The notes: generated by a model from the letters alone, not told the origin. Shown: positions 25,695-35,317, counted from the first letter of the stretch. The stretch is DNA of 64,000 nucleotides from Acidimicrobiia bacterium (GCA_041393965.1 JAWKJB010000002.1:1-64000); one strand, 5' to 3'. Program-made: numbers and translations.

Positions 25695-27737
25695 ATGAGC
25701 GTAACTATCCGGGATTCTGACCACGCCCCGCACGATCCAACAAGCGGCGACGATGGTCATCACGGCCATGACAAGCATGAGGGTCACAGTGTCGCCATGT
25801 TCCGGGATCGTTTCTGGCTCTCTCTCGCCCTCACGGTCCCGGTTGTCTTGTTCAGTGACACCGTCCAGGGCTGGTTCGGGTACACGGCACCGACATTTCC
25901 TGGCTCCGATTGGGTTTCTCCCGTTCTCGGTACGCTGATCTTCTTCTATGGGGGGATGCCCTTCCTGAAGGGCGCGGTGCGCGAGACGAGGGAGCGTCAA
26001 CCGGGGATGATGCTGCTGATCGGTATGGCCATCACGGTCGCATTCGGCGCATCGGTGGCGACCACCGCAGGTTGGTTCGACCTCGAATTCTGGTGGGAGC
26101 TGGCCGCCCTGATCACGGTCATGCTGCTCGGCCATTGGATGGAGATGCGCTCCATCGGCCAGGCGCGCGGGGCACTGGCCGCCCTTGCCGAGCTACTCCC
26201 CGATGAAGCCGAACGCGTTACCGACGAGGGTGTCCAGACGGTGCACTTGTCCGACTTGGCGGTCGGCGATGTCGTACTGGTCCGGCCGGGAGGGCGTGTC
26301 CCTGCCGACGGCGTGATCACTGAGGGTTCGGCGGAGTTCGATGAGTCGATGGTGACTGGCGAGTCCAAGCCCGTGGCCAAAGAGCCTGGCGATCGGGTGG
26401 TCGCAGGGACCGTCGCGACCGACACCTCCGTGCGTATCGAGATAGAGGCAGTCGGCGACGACACCACGCTCGCTGGAATCCAGCGTCTTGTGGCGGAAGC
26501 CCAGGAGTCGCAATCGCGCGCCCAGGTCTTGGCCGATCGAGCCGCGGCGCTGTTGTTCTATGTTGCGGTGGGTGCCGCCGTTATCACCGCGACGGTGTGG
26601 GCCATCGTCGGCCAACCGGACCAGGCCGTGGTCAGGACCGTGGCCGTCCTCGTCATTGCGTGCCCGCACGCGTTGGGCCTTGCCATCCCTCTCGTCGTGT
26701 CGATCTCAACAGGTATGGCGGCACGCAACGGGATCCTTGTCACCGACCGACTGTCGCTTGAACGAATGCGCACGGTGGACTTCGTGCTGTTCGACAAGAC
26801 CGGAACCCTCACGAAGGGTGAACACCGGCTCTACGGGGCGATCGCGGTGGACGGGGACACACATGGGATGCTGGCCCTTGCGGCCGCCGTCGAATCCGAT
26901 TCCGAACACCCCTTGGCGCGGGCCATCGTGGGAGCAGCGGAAGAACATGGAGATATCCCCGTTGCTTCCGGCTTTCGATCGATGAGTGGCAGAGGCGTGG
27001 AGGCGTCGGTGGGGAACGACACGATCGCCGTCGGTGGCCCCACGATGATCAGCGAACGGGGTGTTCGAGTTCCCGACTCGATCAAGGACACCGTTTCGGC
27101 ATGGGAGGGTCGCGGCGCCTCGATCCTCTTCGTCCTGAAAGACGACCGCATAATCGGTGCGCTCTCGGTCGAGGACGAGGTACGAGAGGAGTCGCGAGCG
27201 GCCATCGATGAACTTCATGGGCTCGGTGTGAAGGTGGCGATGATCACCGGCGACGCCATCCAGGTGGCTGAAGCCGTTGCTGCGGAACTCGACATCGACG
27301 AGGTGATGGCTGAGGTCCTGCCCGAGGACAAGCACTCGAAAGTTCGCGAGCTTCAGGATCGCGGCCATGTCGTGGCGATGGTGGGTGACGGCGTCAACGA
27401 TGCCCCGGCGTTGGCTCAGGCCGATGTGGGCATCGCGATTGGAGCAGGCACCGATGTCGCGATCGAGTCCGCAGGAGTGGTCCTCGCCTCGGACGATCCG
27501 CGGGCTGTGGTCGCGGTTCGTCGGCTCTCCGATGCGGGATACACCAAGATGCTGCAGAACCTCGGTTGGGCCGCTGGCTACAACATCTTCGCGATACCGC
27601 TCGCTGCCGGGGCGTTTGCCTGGGCCGGAATCGTCCTCGGGCCAGCCGTGGCTGCCCTGCTGATGAGCGCTTCGACGGTGATCGTTGCGGTCAACGCCCA
27701 ATTCCTGCGTCGTCTCGATCTGAGCGCGACGGTGTGA
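25695..27737 (+). CDS. copB: Copper-type P1B ATPase (CopB-like, CPH motif)
   Basis: A 680-aa heavy-metal-translocating ATPase. A His/Asp-rich N-terminus (residues 8-32, GHHGHDKHEGH) replaces the CxxC metal domain. Helices follow, then VTGESKPVAK (actuator), the membrane metal site ACPHALGLAIPL with CPH rather than CPC, FDKTGTLTKG (phosphorylated Asp), MVGDGVNDAPALAQADVGIA, and a final pair of helices. CPH plus a His-rich N-terminus defines the P1B-3 CopB group, which exports copper or silver. ATG 25695 lies just after GGAAGAG; a TTG at 25662 is possible. No CsoR or chaperone gene is adjacent. Confidence 0.9.
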   Translation: MSVTIRDSDHAPHDPTSGDDGHHGHDKHEGHSVAMFRDRFWLSLALTVPVVLFSDTVQGWFGYTAPTFPGSDWVSPVLGTLIFFYGGMPFLKGAVRETRERQPGMMLLIGMAITVAFGASVATTAGWFDLEFWWELAALITVMLLGHWMEMRSIGQARGALAALAELLPDEAERVTDEGVQTVHLSDLAVGDVVLVRPGGRVPADGVITEGSAEFDESMVTGESKPVAKEPGDRVVAGTVATDTSVRIEIEAVGDDTTLAGIQRLVAEAQESQSRAQVLADRAAALLFYVAVGAAVITATVWAIVGQPDQAVVRTVAVLVIACPHALGLAIPLVVSISTGMAARNGILVTDRLSLERMRTVDFVLFDKTGTLTKGEHRLYGAIAVDGDTHGMLALAAAVESDSEHPLARAIVGAAEEHGDIPVASGFRSMSGRGVEASVGNDTIAVGGPTMISERGVRVPDSIKDTVSAWEGRGASILFVLKDDRIIGALSVEDEVREESRAAIDELHGLGVKVAMITGDAIQVAEAVAAELDIDEVMAEVLPEDKHSKVRELQDRGHVVAMVGDGVNDAPALAQADVGIAIGAGTDVAIESAGVVLASDDPRAVVAVRRLSDAGYTKMLQNLGWAAGYNIFAIPLAAGAFAWAGIVLGPAVAALLMSASTVIVAVNAQFLRRLDLSATV

Positions 27738-27801
27738 ACTCTCGTCGACTGGCCAGTCACCCGCCGACCGACCACGAGAACCATCTCGCAGGGGTCGTGG
27801 G

Positions 27802-28152
27802 TCAGCTTTCGACCCATGTCCATGCCTTGTCGGCGTCGTGGAACCACTCGATCTTGTGGGCGTAGAACGGGGCAGCAATCTTCGCAAGGTACTTACCCCA
27901 CGCCTGATCTCCGACAAGCGCCATCCGCTCGATCTTGTCGTGCAGGGCGCGGCCGAAGCGGAGGTCGGATCCCCACGCCTCCACGCGCTCCCACTTGAAC
28001 TCGGTCATGTCAAGGAGCAGCCGGACCGCCCCATGCTCCTCGACTGCCTTTTCGACGGCGGGCGTGAGGACTTCGTAGTCAGCCTTGGTGATGTCCCCGA
28101 CCATCCGGAACGCGAGGACCTCCGTGTCCGGCCTCTTGATGGCTTCGATCAT
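27802..28152 (-). CDS. SpoIIAA-like (STAS-related) protein
   Basis: A 116-aa protein of the SpoIIAA-like/DUF3478 family: FRMVGDITKADYEVLTPAVE, AVRLLLDMTEFKWERVEAWG and KIERMALVGDQAWGKYLAKI, ending with the amphipathic YAHKIEWFHDADKAWTWV. Such proteins may bind lipids or nonpolar ligands; no partner is evident. GGAGG lies five to seven bases before ATG 28152. Confidence 0.82.
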   Translation of the reverse strand: MIEAIKRPDTEVLAFRMVGDITKADYEVLTPAVEKAVEEHGAVRLLLDMTEFKWERVEAWGSDLRFGRALHDKIERMALVGDQAWGKYLAKIAAPFYAHKIEWFHDADKAWTWVES

Positions 28153-28230
28153 GGCTCCTCCAGTCTTCAATGATCGCGTCGACGCGTCAGCGTAGACGGG
28201 CGGGACGGGATCCCAGCGACAGCGCACGGG

Positions 28231-28259
28231 GCCTGTGTACTGGGGGCCTGTGCACAGGC
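28231..28259. promoter_or_regulatory. Palindromic operator-like pair upstream of ferritin
   Basis: GCCTGTGCACAGGC (28246-28259) is a perfect 14-bp palindrome. A degenerate copy, GCCTGTGTACTGGG, lies directly before it (28231-28244), in register at 15 bp. The pair sits about 100 bp before the ferritin ATG and 80 bp before the divergent SpoIIAA-like gene. It does not look like a DtxR/IdeR box. Confidence 0.4.
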
Positions 28260-28357
28260 GGCGTCGCCACGGGCGGGCAGGGTTGCCGTCAGCTCCGTCA
28301 CCGCATCGCCCTGCCACCGATACCCTTGCTGCGAGTCAAGAGATGGGAGAACGAGTC

Positions 28358-28858
28358 ATGAAGATGGCAGACGAGCTTGTCGCGGCATACAACGAACAGG
28401 TCACTCTCGAACTAGCCTCGTCCGTTGCATACCTGCAGATGGCGGCCCACTTCGAAAGCAGCAACCTCGTGGGCATGGCGGGCTGGATGCGTGCCCAAGC
28501 AGCCGAGGAAGCCGCACATGCCGACCGATTCATCGCGTTCATCCTCGACCGGGGAGCCGATGTGAAGATCGGCAACATACCCGCACCGACCACAGACTTT
28601 GGTGCCCCTGAGGCCGTGTTCGAGGCATCCCTCAACCAGGAACGAGCGGTTACCAAGTCGATCCACGACCTCTTCCGGCTTGCCCGCAAGAACGACGACC
28701 TTGCTTCCGAGCCCTTTCTCTCGTCGTTCATCGACGAACAGATCGAAGAGGAATCAACCGTCGAATCCATTCTTGAGCGTGTCCGGCTCGCCGGCGGTGA
28801 GTCGAGCGCACTGTTGCTACTCGACAGCGAACTCGGAGCGCGAACAGCCCCGGCGTGA
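28358..28858 (+). CDS. Ferritin-like iron-storage protein
   Basis: A 166-aa four-helix protein of the bacterial non-heme ferritin type (FtnA/BfrB). ADELVAAYNEQVTLELASSV, AYLQMAAHFESSNLVGMAGW and QAAEEAAHADRFIAFILDRG supply the Glu, Glu-His ferroxidase ligands, and SFIDEQIEEESTVESILERV the later Glu pair. The start MKMADE follows GGGAG at a 9-base distance. It would store iron as ferric mineral in the cytoplasm. Confidence 0.9.
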   Translation: MKMADELVAAYNEQVTLELASSVAYLQMAAHFESSNLVGMAGWMRAQAAEEAAHADRFIAFILDRGADVKIGNIPAPTTDFGAPEAVFEASLNQERAVTKSIHDLFRLARKNDDLASEPFLSSFIDEQIEEESTVESILERVRLAGGESSALLLLDSELGARTAPA

Positions 28859-28906
28859 TCCACCACGAGCGAACCGGGGCAGTGTAGACCCGCTCCGCGG
28901 GCGGCA

Positions 28907-31462
28907 TCAGGGGATCGTGACCTGTACGAAGCCGCCGTGGCAGGTGGAGAGATCCGTGAGCTGACAGTTCGCGTTTCCGACCGCATCGACGGCTCGTACG
29001 CGCACCTCGTACACCCCCAACGAACTGAAGGGGCCGAACTTGTTCGTGTAGATCCCAGTTCGGTCTCGCAGCATCAGGCCCCAGAACACGAATGGGTTCT
29101 TTCCCGATCGGAAGAACACCGAGACGGTTCCGATCCCACTCGGGTCGGTCACTGAGGCCGTGAGCATCGATACATCCGGGGGGTTCCCGTTCGTGAAGAT
29201 GGTGGCCGGATCGGCCTGAAACCCGGACACCTTCGGGCCGGTCGTGTCAGGAGCGACCGAGGTGGTTGGTGCTGGCGCAGTGGTTGTCGTGGTCGGCGCG
29301 GCCGATGAGGTGGTCGTGGTGGATGGCTCGGGCGCCGTGGTCGGCGTCGCGGCGCTCGATGTGGTGGCGTAGGACCCCGTGGCGTCCCCGGGGTCCACTG
29401 TCGCATCGCCGGGGGGTTCGTCGCCGGGTGGGTCGGCTTCGGGGTCGAATCCGATCGAGTCCTGTCGCTCGAACAGCACCGGGCCCCCGACGGCGGGGGA
29501 GGGCTCGCTCATCGCTTCCTGCAACGCTTCAGATGCCGCGGTCGTCGGGACTCGGACTGTGGTCCACACGAAGAGCCCGGCCGAGGTGAGAGCGGCAATG
29601 GCGAGGAAGGATGCTCCCACTCTCGCATAGGCGGTTTGGGTCCAAAAGAGCCCGACCGCCGCAAGGCCCGCGAGGGCCGTTGCGCTCAAGAAGACCCATG
29701 GAGGCAGGAGCGGCTGGCAATCGAGGCAACCCGGTGGTTCGACACCGACGGCGAATCGGACGAGCCTGAACCGCACAGAGGGCTCGCCGCCACCGGTTGG
29801 TTCACCGTCGGATGCGACGATGCTGTGGTGTGTCGCCGTGTAGGTGCCAGGCTCGAGGCAGGACGACTCCGCGACCAGCCCCGCGGTTCGCACCTCGAGC
29901 GGGATACACATCTCGCCGGGGGCCTCCACCGCGACCGCTCGTGTCGGCACGGGCAGCGTGCGGAAACCTGAGGCCTCGACGAGGGACTGACCGGCAACAT
30001 CGAGGGGCCACCAACCCAGCTCCCATCCGATCGCGGCCGTCAGCCCTTCGTAGCCGATCAGATAGGCGCCCCATGACACATCGAGGGTCTCGTGGCGCTC
30101 GAGGTCGAAGGAGTACTCGATCGCCACATTCCCGTTCACCCCGGTCGATGTGATGATCTCTCCCGGCCGGGCATGGCAACGATCGGGATTGCCGAGAAAC
30201 GCGACATAGTCGCCTCCGGACCGCCAGCCGACCGTGTCGAGATGCTGGTGAGGGTTGTACAACGAAAGATCCGAATCCTCTTCACCGACATAGAAGTAGC
30301 CCTGGGGAAGGCAGTCGGCCCATAGGTACTCCTCGATCGGGGCCGACGGGAGCAAGAACGCTGTCGTGGACATGGGCGGCGAGAAGGTGACGGATTCGTT
30401 GTTGCCGATGTGCCACACATCTTCCCGAGGGCAGGGAATGTCGAAGACGGGCTGGCCCCCTGGCCCGGACGCGCCAAGGTTCTGAGGAGCGACGCGGATC
30501 GGGGCATCGATCCCATCGGCTGGCCAGCAGAACACCCCAAGACCAGACGAATCGCCGAGAAGCCACGGTCGCGCCATGATGAAGATGTCGCCGGGACCGA
30601 TCGCGTCACCGTCGTGGAAGACCGTGATGCGATGGACTTTGAGGGTCCACAGATTGTTCCATCCCCCGCTTTGTGATACGAGATCAGCGTCATCGAGGGC
30701 ATCCCCAAGACCGGACGGTCTGAAGCCGGAACTGGGATCGATAAGGCGGTTGGACGGGTCGGCCTCGACATAGGTGATCTCAAGCGCTGCGGGAGCCCCT
30801 CCGTCCGATGCGGCGATCTCGAGCCCCGCGCCGTCGAAGTGGCCAGCCGGATCCCGGATCGTGAACGCGATGTCCAACCCGTTCTGCCAGCTGACACCAC
30901 TTCGAACCGCCGTCAGGAGCTCCGTGACATCGATCGGATAGACCTGGCCTTCAACCCAATCGGCGGGCACGGCAACCGCCCAGCCAACATCGTCGCCGAG
31001 ATCCGTTCCCGAACACGCTGGCGCATTGCCGGAGTTGATTTCGCCGGCTGGGGCCCTCGGCCCTGCGTACACGGTGAGCCAGCGGGTCGAACCGTAGGTA
31101 GTGACGGGCGCCGCTGCGGTGGCGTTCAGCGTGGCGTGACTGATCGCCAGCTCTTCGGGGAACGCAACATTGCGAAACAGGAGGGAGGCCATCGCCTCGT
31201 CACCGCCGTTGGCCCCGATCGCAAGGTCGCTGGCTGTGGTGTTGAAAGCGGTGTTGCACGGGTAAGCCTCCCCAGACGCGGGACGGGTGACGGTGATGTC
31301 GTCGGCCGGGTGCGACACGTGATGTGTCGTTGTGAACCCGTCGCTCGTTGCACCCGCGGATGCCGACACGATCACCATCAAGACGACGAAGATCGTCCCG
31401 ATGATGGCGGCCGTGACGAGTTGTCGGCCAGGGATGCAGATTGTGCGGTCCTGCAAGAACAT
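28907..31462 (-). CDS. Large exported membrane-anchored protein with Thr-rich linker and DTTGP C-terminal domain
   Basis: An 851-aa protein. After an N-terminal hydrophobic anchor (residues 13-37, QLVTAAIIGTIFVVLMVIVS) comes a long extracytoplasmic beta-rich region. It contains FDGAGLEIAASDGG and Cys-rich parts, with no recognised catalytic site. Two helices near residues 575-640 (PWVFLSATALAGLAAVGLF, VGASFLAIAALTSAGLFVW) precede a Thr/Ser/Pro linker and a roughly 110-residue C-terminal domain starting DTTGPKVSGF. That domain reads ASVTDPSGIGTV, YTNKFGPF and VRAVDAVGN, and recurs in 36303-37184. Probably a cell-surface protein of unknown role. Confidence 0.65.
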   Translation of the reverse strand: MFLQDRTICIPGRQLVTAAIIGTIFVVLMVIVSASAGATSDGFTTTHHVSHPADDITVTRPASGEAYPCNTAFNTTASDLAIGANGGDEAMASLLFRNVAFPEELAISHATLNATAAAPVTTYGSTRWLTVYAGPRAPAGEINSGNAPACSGTDLGDDVGWAVAVPADWVEGQVYPIDVTELLTAVRSGVSWQNGLDIAFTIRDPAGHFDGAGLEIAASDGGAPAALEITYVEADPSNRLIDPSSGFRPSGLGDALDDADLVSQSGGWNNLWTLKVHRITVFHDGDAIGPGDIFIMARPWLLGDSSGLGVFCWPADGIDAPIRVAPQNLGASGPGGQPVFDIPCPREDVWHIGNNESVTFSPPMSTTAFLLPSAPIEEYLWADCLPQGYFYVGEEDSDLSLYNPHQHLDTVGWRSGGDYVAFLGNPDRCHARPGEIITSTGVNGNVAIEYSFDLERHETLDVSWGAYLIGYEGLTAAIGWELGWWPLDVAGQSLVEASGFRTLPVPTRAVAVEAPGEMCIPLEVRTAGLVAESSCLEPGTYTATHHSIVASDGEPTGGGEPSVRFRLVRFAVGVEPPGCLDCQPLLPPWVFLSATALAGLAAVGLFWTQTAYARVGASFLAIAALTSAGLFVWTTVRVPTTAASEALQEAMSEPSPAVGGPVLFERQDSIGFDPEADPPGDEPPGDATVDPGDATGSYATTSSAATPTTAPEPSTTTTSSAAPTTTTTAPAPTTSVAPDTTGPKVSGFQADPATIFTNGNPPDVSMLTASVTDPSGIGTVSVFFRSGKNPFVFWGLMLRDRTGIYTNKFGPFSSLGVYEVRVRAVDAVGNANCQLTDLSTCHGGFVQVTIP

Positions 31463-31595
31463 GGCAACATCCTGCCGGACGGGGGTTGCGAAAAGGTTAC
31501 CGATCGTCCTCGGCCGGTGCGGTGCCAACGACGACGACGGCGGGATGCTCGCTGCTCCAGCTGGGTAGATTGAGCCGGGAGACGGAAAGGACCGC

Positions 31596-32723
31596 ATGCG
31601 CCCACAAACAGTGGACGAGAACCTGTTCGATGGACTTGCCGCCCGCCGAGGGACTTCTTTGGTTTCTATCGTTATCCCAACCCACGAGCGGGGTCGCGAG
31701 GTCACCCAGGACCCGATCAGGTTCAAGAACCAGGTGTCGCGTATCGACGAAGAACTGGAATCCCTTGGATGGAGACGGCGCAAACGAGCCGCGCATCTCC
31801 AAGGCGCCAAGGACCTCGTCGACGACCGTGAGTTCTGGGAACACCAAGGGCCGGGTCTCGCGTTCTACCTTGCCGACGACGGTGCTTCGTGGGCGATCGC
31901 GCTGGGCCATCGGCCCGAGCCTGCATTCTGGATCATGCCGACATTCGCCGTTCGGCCGCTGCTGATGGAGCTCACCGCTGTCGAGTTGGATGCTCTCGCC
32001 TTGAGCCGCGGCTTGGTCGGCCTCTACACGGTTTCGGCCCGGTCGGTGCGCCGTGTCGATGCCGACCTACCGGCCTCGTTCGATGATGTGAACTGGTTCG
32101 TGGATCGCGAGACCCAGCGGCAACAGCACCCCGACCGTGTCGGATCCGATCGGAATCGCCACGGTCACGATCCCAGATCCCAGGAGCACGAGGATCTCGC
32201 CCGATTCCTCCGCGAGGTGGACCGCGCCTTGCCTCCCGGCCCGCGAGAGCTGCCCCTCGTCGTCCTCGGTGACGACGACCTCGTCGCTCGATTCGCGAAC
32301 ATCACGGATCGTGATACGACAAGTCCGAACCGCAGCGGGTTTCCGACCTCGGTGTCTGATGAGCAGATTCGCGACATGGCGAAACCGATCGTCGAGGACG
32401 CCGAACAGGAACGCACGAACCGGTTCATCACCAAGGCAGTGGATCGAGCGGGCAGCGGGCAGGGAACCAGCCAGATCACCGAAGCCATCCGGGCCGCCCT
32501 GTCAGGTCGGGTCGAGCTGCTGATCACCGACATCGGCGCCGACCCGATCTGGGGGCGCATCGATGAGGCAACGCACCGTGTCACCGTGACCGAGGACCGG
32601 GGCGCCGACGATGTGGATCTCCTCGATCGACTGGTTGTGCTCACCACAAGCAACGGAGGCGATGTGTACGGTGTCATGGATGCCGTCGACGGACACCCGT
32701 TCATCGCGACCTACCGCTACTGA
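31596..32723 (+). CDS. baeRF-family (archaeo-eukaryotic release factor-like) protein
   Basis: A 375-aa soluble protein resembling bacterial aRF1-like baeRF proteins. It shows SLVSIVIPTHERGREVTQDP, IRFKNQVSRIDEELESLGW, GLAFYLADDG and, in the C-terminal domain, SGQGTSQITEAIRAALSGRV with ELLITDIGADPIWG. This matches the three-domain RF1/Vms1-type layout. The GGQ hydrolase triplet is not present as such; the region around residue 284 reads GSGQG. The family is proposed to act on stalled ribosomes or tRNA. A TAGATT box and GGAAAGGA precede ATG. Confidence 0.72.
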   Translation: MRPQTVDENLFDGLAARRGTSLVSIVIPTHERGREVTQDPIRFKNQVSRIDEELESLGWRRRKRAAHLQGAKDLVDDREFWEHQGPGLAFYLADDGASWAIALGHRPEPAFWIMPTFAVRPLLMELTAVELDALALSRGLVGLYTVSARSVRRVDADLPASFDDVNWFVDRETQRQQHPDRVGSDRNRHGHDPRSQEHEDLARFLREVDRALPPGPRELPLVVLGDDDLVARFANITDRDTTSPNRSGFPTSVSDEQIRDMAKPIVEDAEQERTNRFITKAVDRAGSGQGTSQITEAIRAALSGRVELLITDIGADPIWGRIDEATHRVTVTEDRGADDVDLLDRLVVLTTSNGGDVYGVMDAVDGHPFIATYRY

Positions 32724-32754
32724 ACACCATTGAGAACAGGACGCGCAGCACCGT

Positions 32755-34017
32755 TTGGCACTGGACCCGATGTTGTCGCCTGAAGTGCTCCCCGGGGCCT
32801 CGCTCGTGTTGGCGGTTGTGCTTGCCGTCTTCCTTGCGGCCGCAGAGGCGTCCCTGCTGCGAATCACGCCCGTGCGGGCTCGAACCATCGCCGAAACGGG
32901 GGACAAGAGGGCTGTCCGTCTCGTCGATCTCGTCGAGCGACTCCCGGAAGTACTCAACCTGATCCTGCTCCTCGCACTCTTGTCCCAAATCGGGGCTGCC
33001 ACCATTGCCGGGGTGCTCGGCCAGAGGATGTTCGGCAGTGTGGGGGTCACGGTTGCGTCGGTTGTCCTCACCGTCTTCCTCTTCATCTACGGGGAGGCGA
33101 TCCCGAAGACCTACGCCATTCGCCATGTGGAGCGGACCGCATTGTTTGTAGCCCGACCCGTTGCCATCGCCGAGCGTCTTTTCCGCCCATTGGTGCGGCT
33201 GCTGGTTTGGATCGCCGACATCCAGCTCCCCGGCAAAGGGATCACCACAACGGCAACCGTGACCGAGGACGAACTGAGGCTTCTGGCCATCGAAGCCGCA
33301 GAAGAGGGAGAGATCACATCGACCGACAGGGACTTGATCGATCGGGTGTTCCGTTTCGGCGACCGCCGCGTCGACGACATCATGATCCCACGACCCGACA
33401 TCGTGGCCGTGAGCGTGGAAGCATCCCTCGATGATGCTCTCGACATTGCCCTTCGAGCAGGACATCGTCGCCTTCCCGTCTATGAAACCGACCTCGATGA
33501 GATCACTGGCGTGGTGCGCATGCGCGATTTGGTGTCGGCGCGCGACCGCGGCGAGACGAACCTTCGGTCCGTTACGCGTCCACCCCTGATCGTTCCGGAA
33601 TCCAAGCGGGTCAGCCGCCTGCTCACCGAGATGCAGGAACTCAACAACCATATGGCGATGGTCATCGACGAATACGGGGTGACCGTCGGGCTCGTCACCG
33701 TCGAAGATGCCGTCGAGAGCCTCGTCGGCAGCATCACCGACACGACCGAAGCATCCGACATCATCGAAGAGAGCCACGGCCGTTGGCATGCGTCTGGCTC
33801 CGCGCCGGTGGAGGATCTCGCCGAGGCGTTGGAGGCCGAACTCCCGGAGGGGGACTGGAACACGGTGGCTGGCCTCATGCTCGGCGTGGCAGGCAAACTC
33901 CTCGAGCCGGGTGACCATGTCGAGATCGCAGGGTTCGACTTTCGGGTGCGCTCGGTCCGGGGCCGGAGGATCACCAGCATCGACATCCGGGCGCCGTCGC
34001 TTCCGACCGAACGGTGA
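32755..34017 (+). CDS. CNNM/CorC-HlyC family membrane protein with two CBS domains
   Basis: A 420-aa protein. The N-terminal CNNM transmembrane domain (residues 12-130) includes FLAAAEASLLRITPVRARTI and YGEAIPKTYAIRHVERTALF. Two CBS modules follow (PRPDIVAVSVEASLDDALDI, YETDLDEITGVVRMRDLV), then the motif MAMVIDEYGVTVGLVTVEDA and a C-terminal CorC/HlyC transporter-associated domain (ELPEGDWNTVAGLMLG). Relatives are implicated in Mg2+/Co2+ efflux or cation homeostasis. The start is either TTG 32755 or ATG 32770. Confidence 0.88.
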   Translation: MALDPMLSPEVLPGASLVLAVVLAVFLAAAEASLLRITPVRARTIAETGDKRAVRLVDLVERLPEVLNLILLLALLSQIGAATIAGVLGQRMFGSVGVTVASVVLTVFLFIYGEAIPKTYAIRHVERTALFVARPVAIAERLFRPLVRLLVWIADIQLPGKGITTTATVTEDELRLLAIEAAEEGEITSTDRDLIDRVFRFGDRRVDDIMIPRPDIVAVSVEASLDDALDIALRAGHRRLPVYETDLDEITGVVRMRDLVSARDRGETNLRSVTRPPLIVPESKRVSRLLTEMQELNNHMAMVIDEYGVTVGLVTVEDAVESLVGSITDTTEASDIIEESHGRWHASGSAPVEDLAEALEAELPEGDWNTVAGLMLGVAGKLLEPGDHVEIAGFDFRVRSVRGRRITSIDIRAPSLPTER

Positions 34018-34042
34018 GATGGGCCCGGATCCCGCCCGGGCG

Positions 34043-34048
34043 TACACT
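34043..34048 (+). promoter_or_regulatory. Proposed -10 element of the VOC-hydrolase pair
   Basis: TACACT, six bases, then ATG 34055. It is one of the clearest leaderless arrangements in the window. Confidence 0.4.
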
Positions 34049-34054
34049 CTCGCC

Positions 34055-34492
34055 ATGACCTCGACCTCCACGAGCAGTGTTTGGCCGCATCTCGCGTATC
34101 GTGATGTCACAGCCGCGGTTGCGTTCCTCCACGACGCGTTCGGCTTCGTGAACACCGCGATGCACACCGCCGATGGAGACGATGCCGTGGTCAAACACGC
34201 GGAGATGCGCCTGCCCGAAGGAGGCGGCATCATGATCGCGACCGTTGGGAGGGACGACTCGGCATTTGGTCGCCGGGTTCCCGGCAACGACTCCGTCTAT
34301 GTCGCATGCGACGATCCCGATGCCGTCTTCGAGCGCGCCGTGGCTGCGGGAGCGGTCGTCGTGCAAGAACCGATCGATGAGAAGCACGGTTGGCGAGGAT
34401 TCACCGTTCGTGATCCTGAGGGGACCCTGTGGAGTTTCGGAACGCACCAGGGAGCGCGGGATGACGATTTCGGTGTCGAGCACCCAGCCTGA
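34055..34492 (+). CDS. VOC/glyoxalase-superfamily protein
   Basis: A 145-aa VOC protein: VWPHLAYRDVTAAVAFLHDA, EMRLPEGGGIMIATVG, SVYVACDDPDAVFERAVAAG and WRGFTVRDPEGTLWSFGTH. This is the PhnB/glyoxalase-like group with unknown substrate. ATG 34055 is supported by the TACACT box. Its 3' end overlaps the downstream hydrolase gene by 32 bases, so the two are cotranscribed. Confidence 0.8.
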   Translation: MTSTSTSSVWPHLAYRDVTAAVAFLHDAFGFVNTAMHTADGDDAVVKHAEMRLPEGGGIMIATVGRDDSAFGRRVPGNDSVYVACDDPDAVFERAVAAGAVVVQEPIDEKHGWRGFTVRDPEGTLWSFGTHQGARDDDFGVEHPA

Positions 34493-35252
34493 CCATTCGA
34501 ACGGTGGACCGCCGCTCGTGTTCGTTCACGGTGCATGGCACGCGGGCTGGTGCTGGGATCCCTTCGTCGGGTTCTTCACCGAGCTCGGCTACCACACGCA
34601 CGCGCTGGATCTTCAGGGCCATGGGGATTCGCCTGGCAACCTTCGTTGGTCACGCATTTCGGACTATGTCGGCAATGTGGCGGAGGTGGTCGCGTCGCTC
34701 GACACCGCACCGGTTCTCGTCGGGCACTCGATGGGCGGGCTCATCGTCCAGCACTACCTCGCTGCCAACGGTGTGAGAGCCGGAGTGCTCGTCGCCCCGG
34801 TCCCCACGAGGGGAGCGATCGGTGCGACTTGGCGGGCCGCTCGCCGACATCCGCTGGCGTTCCTGCGCTCGAACCTGACCTTCTCACTCGGCCCTATGGT
34901 CGACGATCCCGACCGTGCCGCCGGTCTCCTGTTCGGCCCCAACGCCGATCCGGGGGTCGTCGCGGCGACCGTTGAGCGTCTCGGTTCCGAGTCGTACCCG
35001 GCGTATCTCGACATGATCTTCCGCCGCCCGAAACCCCAACTGGTCACCGATCCCGTCCTCGTGCTCGGCGCCACCGAGGATGCTCTGTTTTCGGTAGCGG
35101 AGATCCGAGCGACCGCGAAACGCTACGGGACCGAAGCGGTCTTGTTCGACGGCATGGGACACGACATGATGCTCGATGCCGGCTGGCAGGAACCGGCCCA
35201 GGTGGTTGCCGACTGGCTTGCGGGCCTTCCGGACGCGGACCCAGGACGGTGA
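34461..35252 (+). CDS. Alpha/beta hydrolase
   Basis: A 263-aa serine hydrolase: PPLVFVHGAWHAGWCWDPFV (oxyanion HG), LDLQGHGDSPG, nucleophile LVGHSMGGLIVQHYLA, Asp in VLGATEDALFSVAEI and His in DGMGHDMMLD. The triad is complete. The lysophospholipase/esterase-like pattern does not identify the substrate. Its start has GGGAGCGCGGG directly upstream. Confidence 0.88.
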   Translation: MTISVSSTQPDHSNGGPPLVFVHGAWHAGWCWDPFVGFFTELGYHTHALDLQGHGDSPGNLRWSRISDYVGNVAEVVASLDTAPVLVGHSMGGLIVQHYLAANGVRAGVLVAPVPTRGAIGATWRAARRHPLAFLRSNLTFSLGPMVDDPDRAAGLLFGPNADPGVVAATVERLGSESYPAYLDMIFRRPKPQLVTDPVLVLGATEDALFSVAEIRATAKRYGTEAVLFDGMGHDMMLDAGWQEPAQVVADWLAGLPDADPGR

Positions 35253-35317
35253 GGCCGCCGTCCGAGCATCGAGGTCGACGCCGTATCCTCAGGCATCGGC
35301 GATCATGAGGAAGGGCC

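Noticed and set aside
32440..32500. GGQ release-factor motif in the baeRF protein
   Set aside because: The sequence reads GSGQG, so a canonical GGQ cannot be claimed.
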